DNA of 6,880 nucleotides. Source: Prochlorococcus marinus str. MIT 9215. GTDB lineage: Bacteria > Cyanobacteriota > Cyanobacteriia > PCC-6307 > Cyanobiaceae. The translations under genes and the position numbers were made by a program. Numbering within the stretch: the stretch's first letter is position 1; each line of letters opens with the position of its first letter. The stretch spans positions 1 through 6,880 of the forward strand of contig CATBLW010000214.1 of the NCBI GenBank assembly GCA_949486985.1, written 5' to 3'. The notes below the pieces were generated by a model. The model was given only the letters and a program-made list of their open reading frames with translations, made no database searches and had not been told where the DNA came from. Shown here piece by piece: positions 6,441-6,880 of the stretch.

Positions 6441-6510
6441 GCACGCATCCAACACTCTCCCCAGCATGCCTGCAATAGAGAGCTAGCGTTTATGCGACTT
6501 TCCTGCTGCT
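6441..6510. promoter_or_regulatory. Divergent intergenic region between folD and 7TM-HD gene
   Basis: These 70 bp separate two divergent genes and should contain at least the folD-crtE-DUF212-helicase promoter and probably the one for the 7TM-HD gene. I could not identify a convincing -35/-10 pair on either strand. Visible elements are GCTAGC (6482-6487), GCATGC (6464-6469) and a purine-rich GGGGAGAG on the minus strand (about 6455-6462). If folD started at 6467, the spacer would shrink to 43 bp. Promoter presence is inferred from gene orientation. Confidence 0.4.
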
Positions 6511-6880
6511 GTGGCCCGCCTCCCACGCTTGAATAGGCTCTGGAGAAACTGGTTGCGCAGCGAGTCGCCGCGACGACCAGTCCTTCGCTGGTCGACAACC
6601 AAGAAGGCCGTCCTCCTGCTGGCCTGTTTTGTAGTGGCCATGGTCTCCAGCTGGCCATGGCTTGATGTGCCGAATTTGCGTCCTGGTGTACCAGCTCCAG
6701 TTGAGGAACGCGCCCCGAAGGACGCGCGTGTAGTTGATCGTGAAGCACGCGAGCGCCTGCGTTCACATCTCGTTCTCAGCACATTTGTGCAGGTGATCGA
6801 TCAACAGGAAACGACTCAGATCAAAAAGCGTCTGGAAAGAAATCTTGGCGAATTGGAGCGGGTAGCAAAAAGCAACGATG
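6511..6880 (+). CDS. 7TM-HD (PgpH-like) cyclic-dinucleotide phosphodiesterase, N-terminal part only
   Basis: Start of a membrane protein resembling the 7TMR-HDED/HD family, whose member PgpH hydrolyses cyclic di-AMP. Only 123 codons are present, open to the right edge. Residues 1-30 are basic (RLPRLNRLWRNWLRS), about 32-48 form one helix (VLLLACFVVAMVSSWPW), and then comes the extracytoplasmic part with LRPGVPAPVEERAPKDARVV (57-76), DREARERLRS and a coiled-coil-like basic stretch near 98-120. A basic N-terminus, one helix and then an LRPG...APKDARVVD block is the usual beginning of this family. The seven-helix bundle and HD domain would lie beyond the edge and are not seen. The start is taken as GTG at 6511, since the frame is closed by TAG at 6484-6486 and has no in-frame ATG before the helix region. 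No good Shine-Dalgarno is present, so TTG at 6529 is an alternative. Confidence 0.7.
   Translation, partial: MARLPRLNRLWRNWLRSESPRRPVLRWSTTKKAVLLLACFVVAMVSSWPWLDVPNLRPGVPAPVEERAPKDARVVDREARERLRSHLVLSTFVQVIDQQETTQIKKRLERNLGELERVAKSND
6574..6594. repeat. Inverted repeat, 7-bp arms with 7-nt loop
   Basis: CGACCAG (6574-6580) and CTGGTCG (6588-6594) are perfectly complementary around the loop TCCTTCG. It lies in the first 90 nt of the 7TM-HD coding region. It could form an RNA hairpin near the start, or be coincidental in GC-rich coding DNA. There is no U-tract, so it is not a typical intrinsic terminator. Confidence 0.35.
6637..6661. repeat. Inverted repeat, GCCATGG / CCATGGC with 11-nt loop
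   Basis: The two 7-bp arms lie at 6637-6643 and 6655-6661. Because the arms are nearly palindromic, TGGCCATGG also occurs as a direct repeat here. It falls in the codons for the first transmembrane helix of the 7TM-HD protein. No U-run follows. A functional role is uncertain. Confidence 0.3.

Noticed and set aside
6437..6782. Minus-strand open frames opposite the 7TM-HD start
   Set aside because: The translations are Arg/Ser-rich without a domain, whereas the plus frame gives a basic N-terminus, a clear helix and a family-typical extracytoplasmic block.

Overview
The window looks like marine picocyanobacterial chromosome (Synechococcus subcluster 5.1 or a low-light Prochlorococcus of intermediate GC) with one edge of a laterally acquired region at its left end. 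The case rests on three points: the protein flavour of the core genes, which resemble cyanobacterial FolD, CrtE-type GGPP synthase, DUF212 and GAP-family proteins; very tight gene packing; and no GCGATCGC (HIP1) sites seen, although these are common in many freshwater cyanobacteria. The genus is an inference from memory of these families and was not checked by alignment.

Layout. Positions 1-1161 hold an AT-rich gene on the minus strand that runs off the left edge. It encodes a tyrosine recombinase (phage-type integrase); the arm-like region, core-binding domain, catalytic Arg and beta-hairpin Lys are visible, but the HxxR box and Tyr nucleophile lie outside the window. Composition changes sharply just after its start codon: about 38% GC in the first 60 bases against about 65% in bases 1321-1380, by hand count. 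Codon use changes too, with many AGA Arg codons in the integrase and mainly CGN in the neighbours. Positions 1162-1271 are the divergent junction with the core genome. On the plus strand follow a histidine phosphatase (1272-1862) whose motifs resemble the Shb17/sugar-bisphosphatase branch, and a six-helix GAP-family membrane protein (1942-2631).

From 6440 down to 2606 the minus strand carries a compact four-gene set: folD, crtE, a DUF212 (divergent PAP2) membrane protein and an SF1B Dda/RecD-like DNA helicase. folD and crtE are 42 bp apart. crtE/DUF212 overlap by ATGA and DUF212/helicase by GTGA, which indicates one transcript with coupled translation. The helicase 3' end overlaps the convergent GAP gene by 26 bp. 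Divergent from folD, the 5' end of a gene for a 7TM-HD (PgpH-like) cyclic-dinucleotide phosphodiesterase starts at about 6511 and runs off the right edge.

The genes cover one-carbon metabolism (folD), supply of the C20 prenyl precursor for carotenoids, phytyl chains and quinones (crtE), a possible membrane lipid or prenyl phosphate function (DUF212), DNA metabolism (helicase) and second-messenger turnover (7TM-HD). They are co-transcribed housekeeping genes rather than one pathway. I see no CRISPR array, tRNA, rRNA, insertion sequence or defence cassette. The most unusual material is the integrase itself, with a large insertion in its catalytic domain, and the tRNA-free junction beside it.
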